DNA from: Saccharothrix sp.
Lineage (GTDB): Bacteria > Actinomycetota > Actinomycetes > Mycobacteriales > Pseudonocardiaceae
Assembly: GCF_031180885.1 (NCBI RefSeq)
Contig: NZ_JAPSLK010000018.1
Location: forward strand, 61,503 to 125,502
DNA length: 64,000 nt
Direction of reading: 5' to 3'
Positions 1-11,200 of this stretch are shown in pieces. The translations under genes were made by a program, and so were the position numbers. Position 1 is the stretch's first letter, and each line of letters begins with the position of its first letter. Under the pieces are notes generated by a model. That model searched no databases and was not told where the DNA came from. It saw nothing but the letters and a program-made list of their open reading frames with translations.

Positions 1-471
1 GACGCTGCGGTTCGGGTTCACCGCCGTGGTGGTCGTGCACACGGTGGCGTTGCCGTCCCGCTCGCACAGCACCCAGGACGAGTGACCTTCCACGACCACT
101 TCGCGGCCCTTCGGCTGCCGGTCTCGCACGTGCTCGTACTTCTGGTACAGCGCGGCCACGACGCTGCCGTCGGGCAGCACGTACTGGCACGACTCCTGGA
201 TCAGGTCGTCCTTGCGCGCCGGGTCCTTGACCAGGGACCCGACCGGCTTGAGGTCGTCGGCGCTGAGCAGCTTGCACGGGTCCACCCCGGACACCGACCG
301 CTGCTTGGCGATCTTCGGCGCGCCGCCCGGCGACCCGGACGAGGTGGACGGCGGCGTGGACGAGGGTGTGAAACCGGCCTCGGGGAGCGCGTCGCCGTTG
401 ATGGTGTAGCTGCACCCCGAGAGGACGAGCGCGGACAGGGCCACCAGGAGCAACGTGCGGGTGCTGGTCAC
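1..471 (-). CDS. DUF3558-like lipoprotein (3' end beyond window)
   Basis: Reads leftward off the window edge, so only the first 157 codons are visible. A GTG start gives a short hydrophobic leader ending in the lipobox LSGC, with the lipidated Cys at residue 20, so the mature protein should be tethered to the outer face of the membrane. A Ser/Thr/Pro/Gly linker follows, then a DPCKLLSADDL motif and further cysteines. This layout is typical of the actinobacterial DUF3558 lipoproteins, whose molecular role is unknown. It is divergent from the CtaG-like gene and shares an upstream region of about 80 bp with it. The family call rests on motif recognition only. Confidence 0.7.
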   Translation of the reverse strand, partial: MTSTRTLLLVALSALVLSGCSYTINGDALPEAGFTPSSTPPSTSSGSPGGAPKIAKQRSVSGVDPCKLLSADDLKPVGSLVKDPARKDDLIQESCQYVLPDGSVVAALYQKYEHVRDRQPKGREVVVEGHSSWVLCERDGNATVCTTTTAVNPNRSV

Positions 472-551
472 GACAGGCAACGGTAGCCGGTGTGATCGCC
501 GCACGTCCGGCGGTTGGTGGTCGTGCCACCGCTCCGCCTACGCTCGGACAC

Positions 552-2504
552 GTGCCCATCGACGCGCCCACCCGAACGCAGCGCACCGGTCTGATCCCCC
601 TGCTGGTCGTCGGCACGGCCATAGCCGCGGTGGTGGCGGCGGGTCTCGCGACGCTCACCGGCGCGGACCGGGTCGGCCTGCTCGTGGTGCGGGTGCTGAC
701 CGAGTCCGCCGCGGCCGTGACGATCGGCTCACTGCTGCTGGCCGCGTTCCTCGTCCCGCCCCAGGAGAACGGCACCCTGGCCGCCGACGGCTACGCGGCG
801 CTGCGCACGGCGGCCTGGACGGCTCTGCTGTGGACGTTGGGCGCGGTGGCGTCCGTGCCGTTCACCGTGGCCGACGCGCTGGGCCAGCCGGTGGGCGCGG
901 TCATCGAGCCGTCCGTCCTGTTCCAGCTGGCCGGGTTCATGGAACAGGCCAAGGCGTGGATGATCACCGCCGTCGTGGTGGCGCTGCTCGCGCTGGGCTG
1001 CCGGCTGGTGCTGTCGTGGAACTGGACGGTGGTGCTGTTCCTGCTGTCCGTGTTCGCCCTGATGCCGGTGGCGGTGACCGGGCACTCCTCCGGCGGAGGC
1101 GCGCACGACGTGGCCACCAACAGCCTGCTGTACCACCTGGTGGCGGCGGCGCTGTGGGTCGGCGGGCTCATCGCGCTGCTCGCGCACGGCCGGCGCGGCG
1201 GCGCCCACCTGGGGCTCGCCACCGAGCGGTTCTCCAAGCTCGCGCTGGTGTGCTGGCTGATCATGGCGGTCTCCGGCGTCATCAACGCCAAGGTCCGGCT
1301 GCCCTGGAGCGTGCTGTTCACCAGCGAGTACGGCCTGCTCGTGCTGGGCAAGGTCGCGGCGCTGATCGTCCTGGGCGTCTTCGGCTACCTGCACCGCACC
1401 AAGAGCGTGAAGGAGGTGCAGGCGACCGGCACCGGGCGCGCGCTGCTCAAGCTCGCGGGCGTCGAGGTCCTGCTGATGTTCCTCACCCTGGGGCTGGCCG
1501 GCGCGCTGAGCCGGACGCCTCCGCCGCCCGAGGGCCGGGTGTTCCCCAGCACGGTCGAGATCCGCATCGGCTACGACCTCGCGGGCGCGCCCACGATCAC
1601 CCGGCTGCTGTTCGACTGGCGGTTCGACCTGATCTTCGGCGCGGGCGCGATCGCGTTGGCAGTCGTGTACCTGCTGGGCGTGCGGCGGCTGCGCAGGCGC
1701 GGTGACGCGTGGCCGGTGGGGCGCACGATCGCGTGGGTCGCGGGCTGCCTGACCGTGCTGGTGGCAACCTCGTCCGGGATCGGCCGGTACTCGCCCGCGA
1801 TGTTCAGCATCCACATGGAGAGCCACATGCTGCTCTCCATGCTCGCCCCGATCCTGCTCGTTCTGGGCGGCCCGGTGACGTTGGCGCTGCGAGCGCTGCC
1901 GGTCGCGGGCAAGGGCAACCCGCCCGGTCCGCGCGAGTGGATCCTGGCCCTGGTGCACTCCCCGGTGGCGCGGGTGCTGACCAACCCGTTCGTGGCGCTG
2001 GCGCTGTTCGTCGGGTCGTTCTACGGGCTGTACTTCTCCGGCCTGTTCGACTGGGCGCTGGACTTCCACTGGGCCCACCTGCTGATGAACCTGCACTTCA
2101 TCCTGGTCGGGTACGTCTTCTACTGGCCGGTCATCGGCATCGACCCGGCGCCCAAGCGGTTGCCGCCGCTGGGCCGGCTGGGGCTGCTGTTCGCGTCCAT
2201 CCCGTTCCACGCGTTCTTCGGCATCGTGCTGATGAGTTCGCAGAACGTGATCGGCGAGAACTTCTACCGCGCGCTGGCGCTGCCGTGGGTGAGTTCGCAG
2301 TTGGAGGACCAGCGGCTGGGCGGCGGCATCGCGTGGGCGGCGGGCGAGGTGCCGCTGATCGTGGTGATGGTGGCGCTGCTGGTGCAGTGGGCGCGCTCGG
2401 ACGACCGGGACGCTCGGCGCGCCGACCGCAAGGCCGACGCCGACGGTGACGCGGACCTCGCCGCCTACAACGCGATGCTGCGCAAGCTGTCCGAACGGGA
2501 GTAG
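552..2504 (+). CDS. CopD/CtaG-type cytochrome c oxidase assembly membrane protein
   Basis: A polytopic membrane protein of about 650 residues. The N-terminal half looks like a CopD copper-transport domain. The C-terminal half (roughly residues 380-600) looks like the caa3-type CtaG domain, with metal-ligand-like His/Met clusters such as MFSIHMESHMLLSML and HWAHLLMNLHF. Such two-part proteins are thought to supply copper to heme-copper oxidase in actinobacteria. The frame is also open from a GTG at 492; the GTG at 552 is preferred because it leaves promoter room from the divergent lipoprotein and begins 11 residues before the first hydrophobic helix. The C-terminal tail is charged and cytoplasmic. 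The start is uncertain; the family is fairly sure. Confidence 0.8.
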   Translation: MPIDAPTRTQRTGLIPLLVVGTAIAAVVAAGLATLTGADRVGLLVVRVLTESAAAVTIGSLLLAAFLVPPQENGTLAADGYAALRTAAWTALLWTLGAVASVPFTVADALGQPVGAVIEPSVLFQLAGFMEQAKAWMITAVVVALLALGCRLVLSWNWTVVLFLLSVFALMPVAVTGHSSGGGAHDVATNSLLYHLVAAALWVGGLIALLAHGRRGGAHLGLATERFSKLALVCWLIMAVSGVINAKVRLPWSVLFTSEYGLLVLGKVAALIVLGVFGYLHRTKSVKEVQATGTGRALLKLAGVEVLLMFLTLGLAGALSRTPPPPEGRVFPSTVEIRIGYDLAGAPTITRLLFDWRFDLIFGAGAIALAVVYLLGVRRLRRRGDAWPVGRTIAWVAGCLTVLVATSSGIGRYSPAMFSIHMESHMLLSMLAPILLVLGGPVTLALRALPVAGKGNPPGPREWILALVHSPVARVLTNPFVALALFVGSFYGLYFSGLFDWALDFHWAHLLMNLHFILVGYVFYWPVIGIDPAPKRLPPLGRLGLLFASIPFHAFFGIVLMSSQNVIGENFYRALALPWVSSQLEDQRLGGGIAWAAGEVPLIVVMVALLVQWARSDDRDARRADRKADADGDADLAAYNAMLRKLSERE

Positions 2505-2535
2505 CGCCGGTATTCGCCGGGCGCGACAGCCCCGG

Positions 2536-2925
2536 GTGGGACGCGACGCCGAGCGGCTGCGCGGGCTGGGACCGTTCGAGGTGGCGACCCTGGACGATTG
2601 GGACCGCCTGACCGATGTCCTGCGGGGCTGCGACGTGGTGGTGAACTGCGTGGCCCCGTTCGAGCTGCACGGAGAGCCAGTGATTCGGGCCGCCATCGCG
2701 CCCGGTCCGCACGTCGTCCTTCTTGTTCCCCGGCGACCCAGAACCCTTCTCCGGTCGGGAAGTTCGCCCTACCGGAGATAGCCACCATTTCCCGCCACGG
2801 CTTTGGCCGAGGCGGCACGCAGGCTCACCGCTGGTGTGGCGAAACCCGGCGTGCTCGCCCCGGCCCAGGCGTTCGACGCGGTGGGCGTCCTGAACACCCT
2901 GGACATCACCTGGTCGGTCTCCTAA
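2536..2925 (+). pseudogene. Remnant of a saccharopine dehydrogenase-like NAD(P)-binding protein
   Basis: Two pieces of one family survive in different frames. The first (from about 2536) reads GRDAERLRGLGPFEVATLDD and continues into DVVVNCVAPFELHGEPV, the N-terminal Rossmann part of saccharopine dehydrogenase-like proteins. About 100 bp later, in another frame, the C-terminal end (KPGVLAPAQAFDAVG, ending WSVS and a TAA at 2923-2925) is recognisable. The middle of a roughly 400-residue protein is missing and the join is out of frame, so the gene is dead. Its last bases overlap the stop of the convergent ABC permease gene. Confidence 0.6.
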
Positions 2926-3722
2926 AGCGGCTTGCGGAAGCCCCGGACCGCGAAGATCCACCCGACCACCGCGAGCCCCGCACTAGTCACCAGCGCACCC
3001 GCCACGCCGCTCACCGGCTGCGCCAGGGCCAGCCCACGCGCCGCGTCGACGGCGTGGGTCAACGGGTTGACGTTCGCCACCGCCTGCAACCAGCCCGGCA
3101 GACCCGACACCGGCACGTAGGCGCTGGAGGCGAACATCAACGGGAACATCGCCAGGAAGCCCACGGTCTGCATCAACTCGGCGTTGCGCACCCAGGTCGC
3201 GACGGCGAGGAAGATCCAGCCCAGTCCCCACCCGACGGCCAGTGACAGGCCCAGCGCCACGGTCACGCCCGCGACCCCGCCGGCGGGGGAGAAGCCGAAG
3301 ATGGTCACCGCGAACAGCAGCATCAGCACCAGCTGCGCGGCCGTGCGGACCAGGTCGGACAGGCTGCGCGCGACCAGCACCGAACCCAGTCGGATCGGCA
3401 GGGACCGGAACCGGGCCAGCACGCCGTTCTTCATGTCCGTCACCAGCCCGACGCCCGCCTGGAGCGCCGACTGCATGGCGGTGTTCACCAGGATCGCGGG
3501 CATCAGGTAGTCGATGTAGGAGACGCCGGCGGGGAAGCCCGGGGTGTTGGCGATGCCGGCAAAGATCTGGCTGAACAGGGTCAGCATGATCAGCGGTTGC
3601 AGGACGCTGAAGACGATCATCCGGGGGTCGCTGACGAGGGTGCGCAGCGACCGATGGGTCAGCACCAGGACCTGGGTGCCGAAGTCCGTGCCACGCCAGC
3701 GCGTGGCCGTGAGGGCGGTCAT
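2922..3722 (-). CDS. ABC-2 type transporter permease (DrrB-like)
   Basis: 266 residues with about six hydrophobic segments in the pattern of DrrB/ABC-2 permeases. It has a cytoplasmic N-terminus, a helix around residues 37-55, and a conserved MKNGVLARFRSLP segment before the next helix. It is 13 bp downstream of the matching ATPase gene and on the same strand, so the two should form one exporter of the daunorubicin-resistance type that pumps hydrophobic compounds outward. The whole cassette is controlled by the TetR gene at its head. The substrate cannot be told from sequence. Confidence 0.85.
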   Translation of the reverse strand: MTALTATRWRGTDFGTQVLVLTHRSLRTLVSDPRMIVFSVLQPLIMLTLFSQIFAGIANTPGFPAGVSYIDYLMPAILVNTAMQSALQAGVGLVTDMKNGVLARFRSLPIRLGSVLVARSLSDLVRTAAQLVLMLLFAVTIFGFSPAGGVAGVTVALGLSLAVGWGLGWIFLAVATWVRNAELMQTVGFLAMFPLMFASSAYVPVSGLPGWLQAVANVNPLTHAVDAARGLALAQPVSGVAGALVTSAGLAVVGWIFAVRGFRKPL

Positions 3723-3735
3723 GGGTCTCCTCCGG

Positions 3736-4665
3736 TCAGGCCGCGTGCGCCGCGAGGGTCAGGTAGACGTCGTCCAGGGTCGGTTCGGCCAGGGCCAGCT
3801 CGGTGGCCTCCAGGCCCACCTCGTCCAGCGCGCGGACCACCACGGCCAGCTCGCGGGACGAGGTCACGGGCGCGGTGAGCGTGTTGAGCGCGGGCACCGG
3901 CTGCATCCCGGCGCGTTCCAGGGCGTCCTGCGCCTTGGGCACGTCCGAGACGTCGGCCAGGGTGACGGTGACGGTGCGCCGGCCGACCTGCGCCTTGAGC
4001 TCGGCGCTGGTGCCCGCGGCGACGACCTTGCCCTGGGCCAGCACGGTGATCCGGTCGGCCAGGCGGTCCGCCTCGTCCAGGTACTGGGTGGTCAGCAGGA
4101 CCGTGGTCCCGTCGTCGACCAGGCGTTCCACGATCTCCCACAGGCCCAGGCGGCTGGCCGGGTCGAGGCCGGTGGTCGGTTCGTCCAGGAAGACCACCTC
4201 GGGGTGGCCGACGAGGCCCGCGGCGAGGTCGAGCCGGCGCCGCATGCCGCCCGAGTAGGTCCGGGAGGGTCGCTTGGCGGCCTCGGTGAGGTCGAAAAGC
4301 TCCAGCAGCTCGCCCGCCCGGGACTTGGCCTCCTTGGTGGACGCGCCCAGGAGGCGGGCGATGAGGACCAGGTTGTCCAGCCCGGACAGGCCCTCGTCGA
4401 CGGAGGCGAACTGGCCGGTGAGCCCGATCCGGCTGCGGACCTGGTGGGCCTGGCGGACCACGTCGAAGCCGGCCACCCGGGCGGTGCCCGCGTCCGGCGG
4501 GAGCATGGTGGTGAGGACGTTGACCAGGGTGGTCTTGCCCGCGCCGTTGTGGCCGAGCAGGCCCAGGACGGTGCCCTTCGGGACGGAGACGCTCACCCCC
4601 TCCAGCGCCTTGTGCGCGCCGAACGCCTTGCCGACGTCCCTCGCCTCGATCATCAGGTCGTTCAC
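3736..4665 (-). CDS. ABC transporter ATP-binding protein (DrrA-like)
   Basis: 309 residues. Walker A GHNGAGKT is at residues 38-45, followed by the signature YSGGMRRRLDLA, Walker B VVFLDEPTTGLDP and a TTQYLDEAD switch segment with Gln where many ATPases have His, as is usual in DrrA proteins. A C-terminal extension of about 90 residues is also typical of this group. The GTG start overlaps the TGA of the TetR gene (GTGA), implying translational coupling. A longer upstream reading of this frame exists but runs through the TetR gene and is a shadow. It powers the adjacent DrrB-like permease. Confidence 0.88.
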   Translation of the reverse strand: MNDLMIEARDVGKAFGAHKALEGVSVSVPKGTVLGLLGHNGAGKTTLVNVLTTMLPPDAGTARVAGFDVVRQAHQVRSRIGLTGQFASVDEGLSGLDNLVLIARLLGASTKEAKSRAGELLELFDLTEAAKRPSRTYSGGMRRRLDLAAGLVGHPEVVFLDEPTTGLDPASRLGLWEIVERLVDDGTTVLLTTQYLDEADRLADRITVLAQGKVVAAGTSAELKAQVGRRTVTVTLADVSDVPKAQDALERAGMQPVPALNTLTAPVTSSRELAVVVRALDEVGLEATELALAEPTLDDVYLTLAAHAA

Positions 4666-5270
4666 CGGTCTCCCCTCAGTACGCCGTGCAGGAAAAGCTC
4701 CACGAGCTGGTCGGTGTCGGCGGCGGAGTCCCCGAACCCGTCGCCTTGCATGCGGTTGGTGAACACGAGGCCGAGCAGGAGCCGGGCGGCCAGGGACGCG
4801 TCGATGCGCAGGTCGTCGGCGTCCGGGCCGAACAGCCGCGCCACGCCCTCGGAGATGCGCTGCATCTCGACCGGCGGCCCTTTCTGCTTCTCGTGGTCGG
4901 GGTGGTAGCCGGAGTCGCGCAGGACGCTCATCAGCTTCCACATCCGGTCGAGGTAGCCCGAGACGGCGCTGATGGCCCATGAGAGCCGCTCCGGGAGGGT
5001 GGCCGCCTGGCGGGCGTCTTCGAGGAACCGCAGCTCGGCGTCCACGGCGAGGACGGACTTCACGCAGGTGGCGAGCAGTTCCTGCTTGTCCTTGAAGGCG
5101 CGGAAGACGGTGCCCTCCGCGATGCCCGCGGCCTTGGCGATCTGGCTTGTCGTGACGTTCGCGCCGTGGTCGTACAGCAGCGGCACGGTGGCCGCGACGA
5201 TCGCCTCCCGACGGTCCTCGGGGCTCATCGCTGGGGCGCGCCTGCGCTTTTGCGTCGTGTCCTCGGCCAT
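4662..5270 (-). CDS. TetR/AcrR family transcriptional regulator
   Basis: 202 residues. The N-terminal helix-turn-helix (about residues 15-60) reads REAIVAATVPLLYDHGANV and IAKAAGIAEGTVFRAFKDKQ, a clear TetR signature; the C-terminal ligand-binding half is helical. The ATG at 5270 is chosen over an in-frame start at 5297 because the latter would begin inside the presumed operator. It is the first gene of the tetR-drrA-drrB cassette and lies 12 bp from a doubled palindrome, so it probably represses itself and the exporter until a ligand binds. Confidence 0.88.
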   Translation of the reverse strand: MAEDTTQKRRRAPAMSPEDRREAIVAATVPLLYDHGANVTTSQIAKAAGIAEGTVFRAFKDKQELLATCVKSVLAVDAELRFLEDARQAATLPERLSWAISAVSGYLDRMWKLMSVLRDSGYHPDHEKQKGPPVEMQRISEGVARLFGPDADDLRIDASLAARLLLGLVFTNRMQGDGFGDSAADTDQLVELFLHGVLRGDR

Positions 5271-5281
5271 GCGGCCACTGT

Positions 5282-5326
5282 ATGAGTGAGTCCTCACTCA
5301 TGTCAACGAGTGAGGACTCACTCATT
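5282..5326. promoter_or_regulatory. Two tandem palindromic operators for the TetR regulator
   Basis: Two near-identical palindromes lie side by side: ATGAGTGAGTCCTCACTCAT (5282-5301) and the same element with the reverse centre, GAGTGAGGACTCACTC (5308-5323). The sites sit just upstream of the TetR start codon, where they would overlap the promoter. This is the usual arrangement for autoregulation by a TetR dimer. The two copies read as reverse complements of each other, so the whole block is itself symmetric. Confidence 0.7.
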
Positions 5327-5438
5327 CAAAGTTGTCCACAGGCCCTGAGTTGTCCACAGATCCGGGTTCGACCCTTTCCGCCCTCATCAGGACTGGGGAA
5401 CCTGGACTCACGAAGATCACTGGTTCCGGGAGGAAGTC

Positions 5439-6059
5439 ATGGCTTACAACGAGACGCGCGTCACGCTGGCCGGGTCGGTGGCCAGTGAGGTCACGTGCAC
5501 CAAGGTGGGCCCGGGGTACAGCCGCGCCAACTTCCGCATGCTGACCCGGGAGCGCCGTTGGGACGCCGACAACCGGGAGTGGGTCGACGGGAACCACATG
5601 TTCCTGTCGGTCACCTGCTGGCGCGACCTGGCCGACAACGTCAAGGCATCGCTGGCCAAGGACGACCCGGTCGTGGTCGCGGGCAAGCTGACGGTCAAGG
5701 AACTGCCGGAGGGCAGTCGGTACCGCCAGTTCATCGACGTCGAGGCCTACGCCGTCGGCATCGACCTGACGAAGTGCGCGGCAGCGATCACGAAGCCCCA
5801 AGCCACACCCGCCACGCCGGCACGCGGCAAGCGCCCCGCAAAACCCCCCGAACCCGACAACCCCGCCACCCCGACCCCACCCGCCCCGACCCCACCCGCC
5901 GCCGGCCCACCCACCGCCGGCCCACCCACCGCCGGCCCACCCACCGTCGCCACCCAGCGCAAGGAAGGAGAGGTCTCCCGCGCCCGCCGCAAACGCGGGT
6001 CGCCCATCGAGTCACCCCTCGAATCGCCCGCCAAGGAGGTGGACAAGGTGCCGTTCTGA
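5439..6059 (+). CDS. ssb: Single-stranded DNA-binding protein (SSB paralogue with proline-rich tail)
   Basis: 206 residues, starting 7 bp after a GGGAGG ribosome site. Residues 1-110 form the OB fold of bacterial SSB (for example FRMLTRERRWD, FLSVTCWRDLADNV and VVVAGKLTVKELPEGSRYRQF). The tail is low complexity, with four tandem PPTAG/PPTV units near residue 150, then a basic stretch. The extreme C-terminus is DKVPF, a weak version of the acidic DDDIPF tip that canonical SSB uses to recruit repair proteins. It occupies the position of Rv2478c in the M. tuberculosis order and is probably the accessory rather than the essential SSB. Confidence 0.88.
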   Translation: MAYNETRVTLAGSVASEVTCTKVGPGYSRANFRMLTRERRWDADNREWVDGNHMFLSVTCWRDLADNVKASLAKDDPVVVAGKLTVKELPEGSRYRQFIDVEAYAVGIDLTKCAAAITKPQATPATPARGKRPAKPPEPDNPATPTPPAPTPPAAGPPTAGPPTAGPPTVATQRKEGEVSRARRKRGSPIESPLESPAKEVDKVPF

Positions 6060-6522
6060 TCCCGAGCCGTCCCAGCCGTCCCCGAGTCGTCCCACCACCT
6101 GGACGGGGCGCGAATCCGCCGCTTGTGGAGCAGTCGGCGGCCGGTTGGCGGTGACGCTCGGCAGCGGGCCGGCGCAACCGAAGTCGTGGCCTGAGCCGTT
6201 CGGGGCATGAACGCCCGAAACGGGTCCGACCACCGGCCCAGGTTGCACAATGCCCGTCGAGTGTCGCCGTCACCGAGCTGTCGAGGAGGGAGGTCGTGGG
6301 GTCGGCGTCCGTCGGCGGGTCCCGTGCAGGCATCAGGGCTTGACACCGCACCGAGTTCGCGCATCAGGCCGGATCCGCTGGTCACAGCGCCCCACCTGAG
6401 CGGTCATCGCACGCTGTTACAGGTGTGGGTGACCCACGTTCGCGTTAACTCTGCGTTGTCGCATCCTTCGTTGCCGGCGTCCGAGGTACTTGCCCGATCG
6501 GCACCGCTCTACGATCGCGGGC
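6060..6522. other. Intergenic region between ssb and ettA
   Basis: About 460 bp with no convincing gene on either strand; the open frames here lack codon bias, ribosome sites and family resemblance. It should hold the end of the ssb transcript and the ettA promoter. I see no strong hairpin or RNA gene. Confidence 0.5.
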
Positions 6523-8199
<1,677 letters not shown>

Positions 8200-8216
8200 G
8201 CCGAGGTAGGGACATC

Positions 8217-11200
8217 GTGGCGGCGAGGGGCGAAGCGCAGGCGGACGTCGAGGTGAGCACGCTGGTCGTGCCCGCCTGGCGGCTGCGTTGGCGGGCACCG
8301 GAGCTGGCTCTGGTGCTGGGCGAGCGCGCGCTGGCGCTCGCCTCCGCTCGCCGCGACGAGGTCGACCGGTTGCGCGCGGAGTCGTTGGTGGTCTTCGCGA
8401 GCAACCGGATGGGCCGGGGCGTGCGGGTCGCCGACCGGGCGCTGGACGCCCTCAAGGCGGCCGAGTCGGAGGCCGAGCACGAGACGGCGTGGCGCCTGCG
8501 GGTCGAGCTGGCGGACATCGCCCGAGCCGTGGGCGCGCCGCTGACCGGGTTCGCCGCCGTCCGACCGGTGCTGGAGGCCGAGGGCGTTCCGGACGCCCTG
8601 CGGGCTTCGGCGCTGGTCCAGGCGAGCGAGTGCCTGGTGTCGGTGGGGCGGGGTTCCGCGCTGACCCAGGCGCTGGAGGAAGCCGACCAGCTCTACACCT
8701 CGGACCCGGTACTCGACCACGACACCACCCTGCTGCTGCGAGGCTTGCTCCGCGCCGCAGCGGCCGGCCAACACCGCCGCTGGGGTGACCTGGAGGCGGC
8801 GATCGCGGCGGCCCACGAGGGTGTGGAGCTGATCGACCAACTCACCGACCCCGAGTCCGACAGCGGCCAGGTGCGCGGTGCCCTGACCGTCGAGCTGGTC
8901 TGCGCCCTGATGGACGCGGACAAGCACGCCGAGGCGTCCGAGGCCGGCACCCCGTTCCTGGAACGCCCTGTCCGAGCCCCATCCGCAACAGCGTCCGGTT
9001 GGCTGCGCTTGGCGTTGGCGAGCCGAGTCCACCTCCCCGCAGGTCGCGTCGACCAGTCCCGCGATCTCCTCCGCGAGGCCGCCGAAAGCGCCGAACGGCA
9101 CCAACTGGACACCTTGCAAGCCGAGAGCCTGCTGGCTTTGGCGCACGTGCACGAGGTATCCGGCGACCTGACCGAGGCCCTGGCCAACCTCCGCTCCGCC
9201 CACGCCGCCGAACGCCGGCGAGCCAGGGCTGTTTACGCCGTGCGCGCCCGCTTGGCCGCCGAGTTCTCCGGCGTGCACCGCCGGCCATCAGGCCTGCACG
9301 ACCAGTTGGCCGCACTACTCCGCCAGACAACCTCGCCACATGCCCGCCCAGAGCCCGGCCTGACCCCGGAAACCAAGCAACAATTGCGCCAGTGGCGCCC
9401 AGTACAGGTCCACCGCACGGACGGCCTACGCGTGAAACGAGCCCGCCGAGCGGCCGAGGACATGACGGTGGAAGGCATCTCCGCCGCCAGGGCCCACGCC
9501 GCCGACCGCTGGCGCCTGGTCCACCCCTTCGGCGACCCCGCCAACTCGGGCACCCCAACCGGCTCAGCCGGCCCAGCGAGCCCAGCCAGCTCAGCCACCC
9601 CAGCCGGCTCGGCGAGCCCAGCCGACCCATCCCCCACCCGCTCCGGCCGCCGCCGCGCCCCGGAACCCACCCTTCCCGCCGACCCAACCTCCACCCAGGC
9701 AACCCCAGGCCAGGTGACTCCCACCCGGGCAACCCCAAACCCGGCACCCCCGGCCGCAGCGACCGCACCCCCGGCGACTTCAGCGTCGCCGACCTCGACT
9801 CCGGCCCAGCCAACTCCAGACCTGGCAACGCCGGACCCCGAAACCACCCGGGGCCGCCCCCAACACACCAGCACCGCCGAAGCCCGCCCCCGCCCCCGCG
9901 CCGGCACGTACCTGGAACAGGTCTTCGCCCCCCACGACCCTCCCTCCCCGCCCCTCTTCCCACCCCTACCGCCCGCCCTGCGACCCCAACCCCCGGCACC
10001 CACCGCCACCCAGCCGACGCCCCCCACCCCACCGACGGCTCACCCGACCCCACCCGCGCCACCGGCGGCTCAGCCGACGCCATCCGCACTGCCGACGCCA
10101 TCCGCACCCCCGGTGACGTCGCAGCCCGCCATGCCGACGCCATCCGCTCCGCCCGTGACGTCGCAGCCCGCTACGCCGGCACCGCCGGTGACATCGCAGC
10201 CCGCTACGCCGGTGCCGCCCGGACTCCCGGTGACGTCGCAGCCCGCCGCGCAGGCGCCATTCGCTGTGCCCACGCCGCCCGAGGTGCCGGTGACGTCGCA
10301 GCCTGCCGCGCCGACGCCGCCCACCCCCCAACCGGCAGCCCCCCAACCACAGCCGGCAGCCGCGACGCCCGACCCGTCGCCGCAGCTCCCGCCCCCCGCG
10401 CCACGCTTCCCGGGAACCTCCTTCCCGGCGACGCCCTTCGTGTCGACCCCGATCACGTCGGCCGCCTTCGCCGCCTCGGACACGCTGTTCCCACCATCCA
10501 CACCCGAGCCGACGCCCCCTCAGGTGACGCCGCCCGCTGAGCCCATGCAGCCGATCGAGCCCGCGTCAGAGGTCCCGTCTAGTGTGGCCATCCCGCCGGC
10601 CCAGCCTGCGACTCCGGAAATGCCGGTGAACCCGCCCGTCGTGCCACAGCCGGACGTTCCCCAGGCACCGGACGTTCCCCAGGCACCGGACGTTCCCCAA
10701 GTGCCCTCTGCGAGCGAGTCCGAAGCACCCGTCCTCCCCGCCCAGCCCGAAGCCGAGAAAGCAGCGGCGGCTCAGGAAGGTGCCGGGGAGCGGACGGTTT
10801 CCGCGGCTGGGCTCATCGCCGCGGCCGGCGCCGTGCGCAGTGGGCGGCGGCGGGCGGTTCGGGAGGCTGCTGAAGGGGAAGAGCAGGCCGTTGTTCCGCA
10901 GGGGTCGGACGGCGGGAGTGTGTTGGAGACCCTGAAGGCCGCCGGCCTGCTGGACTCCCAGCGGGCCGGTGGGCGGCGGCGGGCGCCGGAGGTGGAGGAG
11001 TCCGCTTCGGACGAGGTCGAGGTCCAGTGGCGGGTCGAGGCTCCCCAGCGGTTGCGGGAGGGTGCCGACGTGGACATGTTCGACTCGCCCGCCATGGTCA
11101 AGCCCTCCGAGCGGGACGAGGACCTGCCGCCGGTCGGGCTCGGGGCCGCGTTCATCAAGGGGCCGGTCATCCCCACCGCGCGGGTGCCCGAGCTGCCGGT

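Noticed and set aside
729..2696. 655-residue minus-strand frame opposite the CtaG gene
   Set aside because: Antisense shadow of a membrane protein gene in high-G+C DNA, full of Arg/Gln/His runs and without motifs.
6060..6522. Minus-strand frame opposite ssb and its downstream gap (5747-6385)
   Set aside because: It is mostly antisense of ssb and has no motif or initiation signal.
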